A stretch of 64,000 nt of DNA from Nymphalis io (lineage: Eukaryota > Arthropoda > Insecta > Lepidoptera > Nymphalidae), in assembly GCF_905147045.1 (NCBI RefSeq), contig NC_065911.1:9052001-9116000 (forward strand), written 5' to 3'. Numbering within the stretch: the first letter of the stretch is position 1; the number at the start of each line of letters is the position of its first letter. Position numbers and translations under genes: made by a program. Below the pieces are notes generated by a model, which had not been told where the DNA came from, made no database searches, and worked only from the letters and a program-made list of their open reading frames with translations. Below, one piece after another: positions 47,425 to 58,600 of this stretch.

Positions 47425-47650
47425 CATATACAGCATACATACATAAAGCCGGCCGTCAGAGCGTCACGGTAGCATGCGAAAGCGATCCCGTGGCGCTCCT
47501 CGCTAAGATGGAAAGGGTACCGCTGGTTTTTTAGTGGGTATTCCAATGTTCGGGGCGCACTCGGCGCCTTGGACACCGGCGAGCCCTACATACCCCCCCA
47601 CTGTTCCCGTAGGGAAACCGCGTAACGCGTTTTTTCAGCGAAAAAAAGGC
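47425..47650 (-). repeat. Dispersed repeat G, longest copy (minus)
   Basis: GCCGGCCGTCAGAGCGTCAC, CGATCCCGTGGCGCTCCTCG, GGTACCGCTGGTTTTTTAGT, CGGCGCCTTGGACACCGGCG and AAACCGCGTAACGCGTTTTT. It joins the parts seen separately at 17185 and 29625. Confidence 0.7.
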
Positions 47651-47654
47651 CCGT

Positions 47655-47770
47655 CTCCTTTTTGCGTTCTGGTTAGAAGGGTGAATGAGCCAGTGTAACT
47701 ATTGGCAATGTCTATGGGCGGTGGTGACCACTTACTATCAAGTGCCCATTTGCTCGTCCCAGGGCCTCAT
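47655..47770 (+). repeat. SINE-like family C fragment, internally deleted
   Basis: AGAAGGGTGAATGAGCCAGT, GGCAATGTCTATGGGCGGTG and CCATTTGCTCGTCCCAG. Confidence 0.6.
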
Positions 47771-48002
47771 CTTGTAATTAATATTAGCAAGTTGATGTAT
47801 CATTTGGTCGTTCACATCTGCCGCAGATGTAACCAATGGGATGGACGGGTTGTCGAGTGTCGACCACTTACATAAGTAGGGATGTCCTCAGGTGGAAAGA
47901 CGGCATAAGGAAAATGACTTGTGGCGGTTGGACTAGAAGAGTTCACTTGACTTTGTGTTGAAAAACGCACCCTTACAATTTCATTGTAATTACTTATAAA
48001 AG

Positions 48003-48104
48003 CTTAGCGGGTGACTAGTTAAACAATGCTGTCTTCTTCTTTCGAATGTCAAATTAATAATGACAGAAAGAGAGAAACTAGTGTTTAACTAAACAGCCGC
48101 TAAG
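48003..48104. mobile_element. Short MITE-like element with 23-bp terminal inverted repeats
   Basis: CTTAGCGG (48003) and CCGCTAAG (ending 48104) form the outer part of the inverted repeat, with GTTAAACA and TGTTTAAC as the inner part; 4-5 central positions mismatch. Total 102 bp, no coding capacity. Confidence 0.65.
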
Positions 48105-48541
48105 CAGTAAAGTCAATAATGTTTTTGATAGAATATATCAATGAATATGTAGACAAAAAGCGTTGCGCTTAGTTACAAATATAGGGGACACCCACACGTG
48201 CAGGTTTCTTCACGACGTTTTCATTCAACTACGCGCAAGGACTTAATTATAAACATAATTTAAAAATATTCAAACACGACGCTTTCAGCGTGTTTCCGCT
48301 TAAATTTAGTTTTAACTGGATAATAATTTTGTCTAAAATATGTGTATATATTTGTTCTATTAAATCAAAATAATATTTACAGGCTTACAGCAGTACATAA
48401 TAATTAGATTAAGATAATTTATCATATAAGTTAACTACTACGAACCTCATGTCGAACAGTGTTGCCTCATGCGCTAGTAAAAGTACAACCTGATGACGAC
48501 AACATTTCTTTTAATTTAACTTTTTTTTTTCTTTTTTGCAG

Positions 48542-48763
48542 AAAAATGGAGGCGACAGAACACGTGCAGTTGACAACAACGTAACAGATTTAATAAATAT
48601 AGTTATAAAAAAAACTAACCAGTTCCGACAGTCTGTGATTAAATACAATACGTATGAATACGATCTCTATAATATATAATAAATAAATAAAAAACAATAA
48701 AAACCAAAACGCTCAGCATACGTACATAATTCTATAAAAAATATAGTATAAGAATAAAACAAA
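48542..48763 (+). other. ABCD1: 5'UTR part of ABCD start exon, with a 12-codon upstream ORF
   Basis: A strong polypyrimidine tract and CAG (48539-48541) precede this stretch, suggesting that the start exon is spliced to at least one upstream non-coding exon. An upstream ORF begins at 48546 (ATG in AAAAATGG, a good context with A at -3 and G at +4) and ends at the TAA at 48582-48584. The uORF could lower translation of the main frame. It is also possible that transcription starts inside this stretch and the acceptor is not used. Confidence 0.5.
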
Positions 48764-48922
48764 ATGCCGGCTATATTGACGAAGATAAGGGAGCAAGCGT
48801 TTAGAGTTCAGCCCACTATAGCTGTGGGGGTTGGTGTGGGCGTCGCGTTAGCGGCATGTGCGGTCTACGGAACCAGGGAGAAGAAACAGACACCACCGTG
48901 CAATAATAATAATAATTACAAG
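48764..48922 (+). CDS. ABCD1: ABCD1/2-type peroxisomal ABC half-transporter, coding exon 1
   Basis: The start ATG at 48764 follows AACAAA. 53 codons end exactly at AAG with the donor GTAAGA at 48923 (phase 0). Residues 17-36 (PTIAVGVGVGVALAACAVYG) form a Gly/Ala/Val-rich hydrophobic segment, a likely N-terminal membrane anchor, followed by a basic REKK and an Asn run at 47-51. The exon alone would not identify the gene; it is tied to exons 2 and 3 by matching phase and by the order seen in ABCD proteins, which begin with a short N-terminal hydrophobic segment before the conserved region. ABCD1/2 proteins import very-long-chain acyl-CoA into peroxisomes for beta-oxidation as dimers. Confidence 0.7.
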
Positions 48923-49840
48923 GTAAGACTGAAATATATAATTATTAAATAATTTGTCCTGACTGACTATCGAGGTACAAAACAACAACAGAGTCTAGAA
49001 AGCTGAAATTCGCAACATAACTTTATTTTATGACGTTCCATCAATGAATGGATGAATGGATGGATGGATTTTTGGTAGGAATTTTACGCGTATGAAGTGG
49101 GGACGAACAGCGTATGTATATAGCATAATATACATACGCGTCAAGTAAAGTTTTATGTTCAGAAATTTATTAGCAAGAATCAGCTTGAACATGTAGTGGC
49201 AGCGGTGCGGCACCACGCATAAGGCTTTTTAACAGGCCGGCAAGGGTGAGTGAGTGCTATTTTGCGAGTAAAAAACGCACTAACGTTATACAAACTTAAA
49301 CCTACAGACAGCTTATTCACATAATAAATGATTTATGTCTGTGATAATTTATTTAAAAAAAAAACATATTTTAAAACCACTTTTACAAGTCGATTTTAAA
49401 CGATCAATTTTTAAATCGAAAGCGTTGTACCGTCTGAATAGATTCTCAATCGATTCAGAAAAACTTTTCAAATGGAACCAACTTTTTTTTCCCTTTTCTA
49501 TGTAAAACAAAAGTTTGTACAAATTCAAATGAACCAGTTCTAGTTTTTCATCATTTATGATTAAATAAAAAAGGTTTACTAATCGTTATTCTCGTAAAAG
49601 ACACAACGTCGCTTACATGGAAATAAAAAATTAAGTAATGCTAAGCGTCGGTCGTAAGCTATTACAAGTTACCCATTTAATTTACTTAATTTTAATGTGG
49701 GTAGTTTAAATATTATGATCCGATATTCCGATGTTTAGTAGTCTGAAATAAAATAATGAGAACAAATTGTAACTTTTATTATAAAGATGAATGAATGTGA
49801 AGTATTCATGTAAATATACATATGTGTAATATTAATTCTA

Positions 49841-50158
49841 CTGACTGAATCGTTGGTCTAGTGGCTTGATGTAAGGCCGCAGACCCGGAGGTCCAGGGTT
49901 CAATTCCCAGGTTGGGCCATTAAAAAGTTATTGGGTTTTTCTGTCAAAAAATTCTCAGTGGCAGCCCGGAGTCTGGAAGTTGGAAGTGTGTACACTCCCG
50001 TGCCTCGTAAAGCCGTTGGTCCTGTGCCTGAACTCTTTCCGGTCGTGTCCGATTGCCGTCCCATCGGATTATGAGAGTTAGGGAATAGAGAGTGTATCTG
50101 TGTTATCTGTGATTGGCCGCCGTGGCCGAAATCGGTCTGGAGGACATTATTATTATTA
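49841..50158 (+). mobile_element. SINE family B, full-length (tRNA-derived), in ABCD intron 1
   Basis: Head GAATCGTTGGTCTAGTGGCT (A box) and CCAGGGTTCAATTCCCAGG (B box), then TTATTGGGTTTTTCTGTC, AGCAGCC-type and CACTCCCGTGCCTCGTAAAG blocks, and a GGCCGCCGTGGCCGAAATCG end followed by a short ATT tail. Same orientation as the host gene. Confidence 0.9.
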
Positions 50159-51454
50159 ATTCTACTAACAAATTGTTATTTTGTCGTATCGACACGTAAA
50201 CGTTGTGGTTTAACCGTACTATTCTACTAACATAAGGATCCAGTTTGCTTGTCGGTTGAAAACAGATCTAGAACAATAGTTGAAAAGTCTCCCAGGTTCG
50301 ATTCGACTGTCGTTTACTTTTATGAGAAATAGAATCGGGAAAGTATCGTAACCGTTATAGATTAGTAGAATTGGACCCTTGTAAAGTTTATTGATTTTGT
50401 TCGCTGACGTTTTGTTATTGCGTCCGAAACAACACACGCCAATCATATACGTATTCACCAGCGCAGGCGTACTGACTTTAAAAAACAAACGAGACGTGAC
50501 GTGGAACGATAGAGCACCCGGGTGTGAGGAAGTTCCTTTCGCTATGTATTATGTATTAAATAACTGGTACGATGAATAAGCAACGCTTAAAAGTAATTAA
50601 ATAAAAAAAATATTCATTAATATATACACTCATAAAAGTTATGAATTCATTATTAATTATTTAATAAAAATGAAGCGCACGCTGCTCGCTTATACTGAAC
50701 CCTATAGACATATGTTTATATATTGTAATCAGGCATACTACAGCAAGTGTCTCGACGACCGAAGTCTTAAACTAAAATTGGTCTAGCTGTCGTTTGACAG
50801 GTATGTGGAGTGACATTCGATAAGTATTTTATTCGAAAAATAATTGGATTTTTTATACCTTTTGCTCACGTATGGAATTATCTACGAGGCGCAGGTCAAA
50901 AACGACCGGTTACTGATGTACAAAACTAATTTATTAAAGATAGATAATCGGCTGAAGTCAGGTAATACTTCAGACGCAGGATCAAGGGAGTTTGTGCACT
51001 TCTATTTAGAAAGAGACAGAGAAACCAAATAATTATGTTCCGAATCTGGGTTTGAACCGAGGACTGGATTTGTACGACCTTGTAAAATTAATTATTATAT
51101 AAAACAAAGCTTACTTAAATATGCAAATGATTAGCTTACATTTATCATTTAGTAAATAATTCATGCTATAAATGTCAGGGTCACCTTAACGTTAGTAGAA
51201 TTTTTTTTACATAGAGTTTTTATCTTTGCTTATATGATACCTCAGGCGTGTAATCAGATCCCGTTTTATGAATATCAATATAATTATCAAATTATTATAT
51301 ATAATTAGTTATCCTTGCTTCGGACTCGCGTTGTATTGTTCTTTCTTTTAAATTATAAAACGCCCCTATGTTTCAGTTGATCAGGTAACGTGAATCCACT
51401 GAATTTTCAAGCGCCTAATATGTGTTCAAAACTACAAACACCCTTAGTAAACTA

Positions 51455-51727
51455 ACTTTAATAAATAAATAAATATCCTGGGACATTATTCACACAGATC
51501 TTATCCCAAACTAAGCAGAGCTTGTATTTTGGAAACCAGACAACTGATATACTACATATACTACGTTTCTTTTGTAAATACATACTTATATAGATAATTA
51601 CACCCAGACTCAGGACAAACAGACATGTTCATGCACACAAATGTCTGTCCTCGGTGGGAATCGAACCCACAACCTTCGGCGTGAACGGCAAGTATCTACC
51701 AACCACGCCGACCGGCTCGTCAAATAG
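51455..51727 (-). mobile_element. SINE family D, full-length (minus), in ABCD intron 1
   Basis: The tail side has AATAAATAAATAAATATCCT at 51460-51479. The body contains AACCAGACAACTGATATACT (reverse of the GTTGTCTGG block) and ACACCCAGACTCAGGACAAA. The B box is the reverse complement of GGTGGGAATCGAACC at about 51653-51667, and the head ends GCCGACCGGCTCGTC. Confidence 0.85.
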
Positions 51728-51854
51728 GTTCAGTGTGTGAGATGAAGTTTATAAACTTATCGGGATTTTCTTTCAATGAATTCTAATTATCTTAGATTTA
51801 GGGAGTAACTTGAGTTACCCGTACCCATAAAGTACATGAAGCTAGTGGCTTAGG

Positions 51855-51960
51855 ATCAACGCCTGCCGGTGATCTCTATCCGGCTGTGTCGAATTGTCAT
51901 CCCGCCGTCATTTGTTATCATTGCAATTCTTTTTACGCACACTCTTGTGCACTATAATTT
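51855..51960 (+). repeat. SINE family B fragment
   Basis: CCGGTGATCTCTATCCGGCT, GTGTCGAATTGTCATCCCG and ACACTCTTGTGCACTATAAT. Confidence 0.5.
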
Positions 51961-52530
51961 ATAAGAATGTATATGATTTCGTTTATATCGTATGCATAAT
52001 TATAAGCATAATTTATATGCTATAGAAATATATAATTTAATTAATGAAATCAGAAAGCATTCTATCTAAAAGATTCAGTTCACCTCCATTTTGTTTACAT
52101 TATTTTAAAGTTATTTTTTTAATTGTAGAGGTCCAAGACCAAGAGGTCGCCAAGTTTTAACAGCCCAGGGCAATGAATCGGAGTACAAAATATTTCGATA
52201 AATAAAGGCCTTATAACAATATAGACTCGTTTCGTTTAACATTTCTTAGGTATTTTATTTAAAAAAAAAATTAAAAAATAAATCATCATTGTGATATAAA
52301 TATTCAAATTCGATTATCATACAAATAACACTAGAAATATATTGTATCTTTATATTTATTGGCATGTGAAATTATTCAGTTTTATTAAGTCTCATAAAAT
52401 ATAACAATGTATGTAATATTTCATACTATGTTAATGGGACGGTTAATATTATGATTATATGAAACTTACGATTGAATTATTATCATCGGATCTGGTGTTT
52501 TTATTTTTTAACGATCTATACGAATAGACA

Positions 52531-52792
52531 AGACGATATGGCCCAGTGGTGACCGCGTGAATCTTATTAATGATCGCGGGTTCAATTTCTTGCCCAAGGC
52601 CCAAGCACCACAAATAAAATAATTTTCACGTGCTGTTTATAATTCATCTCGTGCTTGACGGTGAAGGAAAACATCGTGAGGAAACCTGCATGTGTCTAAT
52701 TTCATTGAAATTCTGTCACATGTGTATCCACCAACTTCTCTTTAAAAGAAGAGGAGGTCTATACCAGCAGTGGGACATTCACAAGCTGATTA
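52531..52792 (+). repeat. SINE family A copy, diverged
   Basis: ATGGCCCAGTGGTGACCGCG, GATCGCGGGTTCAATTTCTT, CTCGTGCTTGACGGTGAAGG and GCAGTGGGACATTCACAAGC keep the order; the region from ACCCGCATTGG to CTCCAAACC is deleted. Confidence 0.75.
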
Positions 52793-54739
52793 CTTTTACT
52801 TTACTGTACGAATATATAAAGTGACATTGTTTGTACTAATCTCACAATTCAATTTTTTTTGTCAGCTTTTTTCTAGTGTCGTATTTGAGATACAGCAAAA
52901 AATTACAAATTGTATGGACTTTTGTTGTCTGAAAATAAATGATAATTGTTATTATTATTATATCCGAGTGAGGTATCAAATGAAAGAATTTGATTTATGT
53001 ATTACAAAATTGGCTGTTTGAAGGGGGAGGGGAGGAGGATAGTTATGGGGAAGGGAAAGAATTGTCGGTTTTTTTAAATTTAATTGTTATTGTATGTTAT
53101 AATCATTGTGTCGTTTTTGCGCTGTTTGATGTAATTATTTTTTAATCTGTTTTATTATCAACAAGATTTATCTTTATTTTGTTTCTTAATTAAAGACTAT
53201 AATATATATAACTGTTTTTAATTCAAATAAACATTTGCATATTTTTTGTTTGTTTATAAGAATTGTATTTTTAGTTAAATAATAAGTATGCTGTGTTTGT
53301 CTAAAATAGTTGTGCAATCACACTTGCATTATTTGTTTGAAGTTTTATAGTTAGTATTATTGTAACAAAATCTGTGCTATTCTGTAAGAAGTACCTATAT
53401 ATGGAGATATACTATTTTGATGCGTGTATTCTTGAAACGTTACACTTACTAGGCCAATGTCGCTTATCACTTTATAACAGTTTGTTGATAATAAAACATT
53501 AATAGTATATGCTCTCTGTGCATCTTTGTTTACGCACACATACACAAATTAACAATATTTGTTTGGTTTGCTTGTCTCCGATAGTCTGTCGTAGCCGAAA
53601 TACGGTTTAGAGAGACTTTGTGTACGCCTGTCTTGGAAAACATCACACAGACGTTACGTAATCACTGTACCGTCACACATCAATACTTTGTATGGCTGTG
53701 GTCCAGTTTAAAGGATGTTATATATCATGTCAATGTGTGTATGTGTGCGTGGTCTGTGACCTTCCCCCCTATGAAATCTCTATATACAATCACACAACTA
53801 CAGGAAAAGTAAACAGAAAAAGTCAATTCTTATAAACAAACAAACGTCCGCAATCCGTTGTAAGCTACCGGCTGTTTCGTGTTCCCTACATTTACCGATA
53901 TCGCAGGGTCAGTGGGAAGGTCTTGCTGGATCAAGGGGTGTAACATAAATTGAACACTAATATATTGAACTTTTTTCAACTGTCTTATCTTCACAGACGC
54001 CGTGCCTTTTTTGTTTAAGTTCAAATTTTATTTGTATGTAGTCTAGCCAATGTATGATGAGGACTGCCTAAACCGCTGTCGCTTTGCGTGACGCATATGT
54101 TTTCGATGATACGAACATCACACACGTCTTGGCGTCACGCATCGCCATATACATATATCGACATATTAAATAAAATAAATACTATATATAAATATTGCGT
54201 CAAACAAGGAAAATTTTAAATCAAACATTTTGGGTAAATTAAAACAGACATAGATGGTGTTAATAGATAAACGATAAAATATAAATTTTTTCAATAAATT
54301 AATTTTATAATATTATAGTGAGAACACAACGCCTGTTCGCTCCTGTATTTTATTATAATAAAATTTGTATGTTTCCCATATAAATAAATAAATCATAGAA
54401 ATAAGTGTTGTCATATATTTAAGTGAGTATCAATTTATTATCAAAAACATTACTAACAATTAAAAAATAAAATAAACAGCTACTAACAGACACTGTGTTA
54501 TATAATGCCATAGATATTCACATATATGCAAATCGCTGTCCCGGATGTCAATTTTATGTAATATTTATTTATTCAAGTAAGTCGGTCAAACATGAATTGT
54601 GAGTTCGTAAAGGTTAAGTTGTGAAACGAGCCTATCGCATAATTACATTAGATGTAATTTTAATGATTAATCATTCATAATAGACATCACGTGTGTCGCA
54701 ACGTTAAATTCGTTTTATTCTTTAGATGTTAAATATATA

Positions 54740-54965
54740 TCGAGGCGCCTGGGGGCTAAGAGGAAATCGTGATCTCTGATGTCTTTGTGCCCCCAGCCAC
54801 GATTTTATGCCTAGGCATAAAACCAGGATTAAGGGGTGCCTAACCTACCTAAAAATAATATATTTTCCCTCTAACAGCTTCGGAATGAGGGACCTCAAAT
54901 GTTAAAGTGCTTAGAGGTTTTCTAAGTCTGAGCCTTCACCCCTAACCGCTGCCGTTCTCTCACCT
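54740..54965. other. GC-richer patch with a 20-base perfect palindrome
   Basis: TTTTATGCCTAGGCATAAAA at 54803-54822 is its own reverse complement, and GCCTGGGGGC and GTGCCCCCAGCC (54746-54798) can pair around it. No match to other repeats here and no coding frame. Confidence 0.5.
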
Positions 54966-55020
54966 TCGTGTGTACGCATCGCTATACATATAATATTATT
55001 ATAATAAGAAAAATATAACC

Positions 55021-55083
55021 GTAACAGCCTGTGAATGTCCCACTGTTGGGCTAAAGGCCTTCTCTTCTCTTTTTGAGGAGAAA
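55021..55083 (-). repeat. SINE family A 3' end fragment (minus)
   Basis: GTAACAGCCTGTGAATGTCC and CACTGTTGGGCTAAAGGCCT, followed by TTTTTGAGGAG. Confidence 0.75.
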
Positions 55084-55319
55084 AATATATTGGATAGTTT
55101 TTCTCATGTCTAAGCTTTTAATTCCTGAATTTTGATAGATTTTTGAATACGACTTTTGACTTGCCAACAGTGCATGACACGTTATAGCGCACAACTCTTT
55201 ACGACCAAAAAAAAAATCAGGACAAACGGTTTCACATGCTCTCCTATACACGCAAGTTTAAACGCTTATAACTTGCAGACTCCGTTCTGATGTTGAGAAA
55301 TTCTCGACAGAAAACCTAT

Positions 55320-55475
55320 AAATGTTTAATTTGCTTGATTCGGGATTTCATCTCAAAACCTTCATCTGCATATAAATCAGCCAAAATGGCGTGGATGCAG
55401 AAGAAACTTTGGCGCTCCGGAGATACCCATGTCCTGCAGTGGATTATGAATGGCTCTTGATTCAATTTATTGATT
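55320..55475 (+). repeat. Composite repeat M, copy 1 (RTE 3' end plus tRNA-like part)
   Basis: TTCGGGATTTCATCTCAAAA and CATCTGCATATAAATCAGCC (a reversed tRNA-like head) lead into GCGTGGATGCAGAAGAAACT, TTTGGCGC and GCAGTGGATTATGAATGGCT, which track the last ~90 bases of the intact RTE in the opposite orientation. Confidence 0.5.
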
Positions 55476-55629
55476 GAAACCAACGTGGCGTTTATATATC
55501 ACGTACAATTATAACAGTGAACAAAACAAAGGGGCTTTGTGAGGGGTTTGTTTTATTTATATTTGACCGTCGGCTTCAATTGTCTTGGTATAAACTATTG
55601 GAATTTGTAAAATATCAACAAAATTACGG

Positions 55630-58600
55630 TACATTTTGTGTGTGTGTGTGTGTATATATGTGTCAATCAACAGCCAATCGTTGTCCACTGCTGAACATAG
55701 GCCTCTCCCAAGGTGCGCCAAAGCTCCCTGTCCTCCGCCTTCCGCATCCAGTTGGTGCCCGCCACCTTCTTAAGGTCGTCGGTCCACCTGGCTGGAGGGC
55801 GCCCTACGCTGCGCTTGCCGATTCGCGGTCTCCACTCTAGGACTCGTCTGCTCCAACGGCCATCGGTCCTACGACATACGTGACCAGCCCACTGCCACTT
55901 CAGCCTGCTAATTTTGCAAGCTATGTCGGTGACTCCGGTTCTTTTCCGGATAATCTCATTTCTGATCTTATCCTTCAAAGATACTCCGAGCATAGCTCGC
56001 TCCATAGCACGCTGAGCGACTTTGAATTTGTGGACTAGTCCCGCAGTTAGTGTCCACGTTTCGGCACCGTATGTCATGGCAGGTAAGACGCATTGGTTGA
56101 AGACTTTCGTCTTCAAACATTGCGGTATAGACGACTTGAGGACTTGACGAAGGTTGCCAAATGCTGCCCATCCCAAGCGAATTCTTCGATCGGCTTCCTT
56201 CTCGAAGTTGTTCCTACCGACTTGTATTATCTGTCCTAGGTAGGTATATTCACTAACAACTTCGAGAGGTTTCCCCTCGACGTATATCGGTCCCGGCACG
56301 ACATGCCTATTGAACATGACCTTGGTCTTGTCCAAGTTCATACCGAGACCGACACACCGGGAAGACTCGCCTAGGCTACGCAGCATTTCGGTGAGTTGTT
56401 CCAGCGACTCTGCTATGATGACGATATCGTCGGCAAATCGAAGGTGTGAGATGTACTCGCCGTTTACATTGACTCCATACATAGTCCAATCCAGCGTTTT
56501 GAAAACGTCTTCCAACGCGTTGGTGAACAGTTTCGGGGATATTACATCCCCCTGTCTCACCCCTCTGCGCAGTTGGATCGCCTTCGTCTTACAGTCCTGG
56601 ATGTGGACAGTCATTGTAGCGGCGTTGTACAGACATCTCAGTACCTCGACATATCTCCAATCGATATGACATCTCTGCAATGAGTCGAGCACTGCCCAGG
56701 TTTCGATGGAGTCGAAGGCTTTCTCGTAGTCCACGAATGCCATACACAGCGGCTGATTGTACTCTTCGGTCTTCTGCACAATCTGCCGAACAGTATGGAT
56801 GTGGTCCACGGTGCTGTAGCCTGATCGAAAGCCGGCTTGCTCTGGGGGCTGGAACTCGTCAAGTCGTCTGGCGAGACGGTTCGTGACGACTCTTGAGAAC
56901 AGCTTATACACGTGACTCAGGAGGGAGATTGGTCTGTAGTTTTTCAAGAGGGTTTTATCACCTTTCTTGAAAAACAGTACCACCTCACTCCCGCTCCACG
57001 TTTCCGGGGTCTTGCCATGTTGGATGACGGAATTAAAGAGGCTTGCTAGCTCTTTCAGGCCTGGAGTCCCGCCTGCCTTAAGCAACTCTGTTGTGATTCC
57101 GTCATCTCCCGGAGCTTTGTTGTTTTTAAGCTGTTCTAGAGCCGCCCTAATCTCTCCTTGGTCAACGACCGGGAGCTCCTCGGAGTAATGGCGCATAAGA
57201 GGGGCGCGCTGGTCATCAATACTGATTCCCACGGGTTTATCCGTACTTGAAGAGAACAACTGCCCATAAAACCTCTCTACTTCTCCGACAATCTCAGGCC
57301 TAGAGGTAACGACCCCACCATTTTCAGTTTTAAGTTTTGTCTGACGCGGCCTCCCAAACTTGCGAGCGAACACTTTCGATCCCCGATTTTGCTCAATCGC
57401 AGCCTTGATGGCACGGGTATTGGAGCGTCGGAGATCGCGTCGCGTCAGCGTTTTTATTGTTCGGTTTAAGGCCTTATCTGACAAAAACGATGGTAGTTCT
57501 CGTCGTTTTCTCATGAGCTCGAGTGTCTCAGCAGAGAGTTTTGGTGCGTTGTCTCTTCTCTGTGGCGGAAAACACTTGCGGGATGTGTTTTGCAGTATTT
57601 TGACCAGCGTGTCGGTTCTCTCATCAATGCTGCTTATGGTTTCCAACGCGGTGAATTGATTTTGAAGTTCCATTTGGAACTTTTCGGAGCCTTGAGCAGC
57701 TTGGAGCATGGTAGGTCGGAGAGTAGACCTCATCATTCTCGATCTTTCGGCTTTTAAGTTGATATTTAGAGTGCCTCGAACCAAGCGGTGATCACTTCCG
57801 GTATTAAACCTGTTGATCACTGAAACATCTCTAAATATGTGCCTTTTATTCGAAATGATAAAGTCTATCTCGTTCCTTGTCACGTTATCGGGGCTTCGCC
57901 AGGTCCACCTCCTCTGAGGCTTTTTTTGAAAGAAAGAATTCATCAAAAAAAGCCCCTGCGCTTCGAGAAAGTTTACCAGCATTTGCCCCCTGTGATTTCT
58001 GCAGCCCAAGCCGTAAGGTCCGACTTTCGATTCACCGCTATCTTGTACTCCCACTTTAGCATTAAAGTCTCCCATAACAACATTGTAGTGGGCCCTCGAG
58101 GTGTCGTTGAGGGCCTTTGCGATGTCCTCGTACATCGCTTCGACCACATCATCAGAGTATGTCGAAGTTGGCGCATATACCTGTACGACCTTCAGGGAGT
58201 ACCTGTCGGAAAGTTTTAGGACAAGGTACGCTACCCGGTTCGACACACTACTGATTTCCACAATGCTGCTAATGAGATCCTTTTTGACTAGAAAACCGAC
58301 ACCACCCTGGGAGAGGTTATCACCTTCGCTGAAGTAGAGTAAGTTACCGGACTCTAGAGTTATCGTGTCCTCCCCCTGTCTTCGGACTTCAGATAACCCC
58401 AGTATATGCCAGTTTATATGACTTAACTCTACTTCTAATTCGGCGAGGTGATGGTCCAGCCTCATCGAGCGTCCATTATACGTTGCCATTTTCAGTCGCT
58501 TTATACGGTAGCCTGCCGTGAACCGGTGATTCTTAGCACCCCCTGCCCTGCCGATACCGCGACCGCTACCTTGGTCGGGCCTAGCGGGCTTGCCGGTAAC

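Noticed and set aside
50219..50488. 89-codon minus-strand frame next to a family B SINE
   Set aside because: No known motif and no conserved neighbour frame; could be an unknown repeat but not supportable as a gene.
53610..53790. Possible very old family C copy
   Set aside because: Only short, scattered matches (ACTTTGTGTACGCC, TCCAGTTTAAAGGAT); similarity too weak to call without alignment.
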